A DNA stretch of 6,677 nt from contig JALSIK010000018.1 of the NCBI GenBank assembly GCA_026990045.1, forward strand, positions 1-6,677. The letters are read 5' to 3'. Below, piece after piece: positions 6,133-6,677 of the stretch (position 1 is the first letter of the stretch; each line of letters begins with the position of its first letter). The translations under genes and the position numbers were made by a program. The notes below the pieces were generated by a model. The model was not told the DNA's origin and did no database searches. It saw only the letters and a list, made by a program, of their open reading frames with translations. This stretch comes from Chromatiales bacterium. Lineage in GTDB: Bacteria; Pseudomonadota; Gammaproteobacteria; CAMYNG01.

Positions 6133-6151
6133 CAGGCGGCGGGAGCAGACC

Positions 6152-6677
<526 letters not shown>

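Overview
The window is high-GC chromosomal DNA with gene order rpe-gph-trpE ... trpG ... trpD. This order, with a lipase-like alpha/beta hydrolase divergent from rpe, is typical of gammaproteobacteria (Pseudomonas- and Chromatiales-type). I infer a GC-rich gammaproteobacterium, perhaps of the Chromatiales/Ectothiorhodospiraceae kind, but the sequence does not fix the genus.

Layout. Positions 1-860 (minus strand) hold an exported alpha/beta hydrolase (57-860) followed by the first 13 codons of a probable small membrane protein (1-40). A 183-bp divergent promoter region follows. Plus-strand metabolic genes come next: rpe (1044-1742) and gph (1745-2443), 2 nt apart. The gph-trpE gap (2444-2600) carries a well-formed sigma70-type promoter, an inverted repeat over its -10, and a 16-residue Trp leader peptide (trpL, 2493-2543). 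trpE (2601-4088) follows. The remaining trp genes are trpG (4994-5587), a small SAM methyltransferase overlapping trpG by 4 nt (5584-6132), and the 5' part of trpD (6152 to the window end).

trpE and trpG are separated by about 900 bp of inserted, layered DNA (about 4083-4990). It contains arrays of the heptamer CGCAAAG in direct and inverted orientation, a 5' fragment of one GxxExxY (PD-(D/E)XK-like) gene, and a second GxxExxY gene. That second gene is itself interrupted, without losing its reading frame, by GC-rich REP/REPIN-like palindromes. The left end of the insertion contains the trpE stop codon. The right end lies about 8 bp before the trpG ATG and leaves trpG without a visible Shine-Dalgarno sequence.

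How the genes work together: TrpE and TrpG form anthranilate synthase and TrpD carries out the next step of tryptophan synthesis. Rpe supplies or recycles pentose phosphates and Gph removes 2-phosphoglycolate. The Trp-codon leader before trpE indicates translation-dependent control by charged tRNA-Trp, but no ordinary intrinsic terminator is visible. The most unusual parts of the window are the nested GxxExxY/CGCAAAG unit inside the trp operon and the non-canonical trpE leader.
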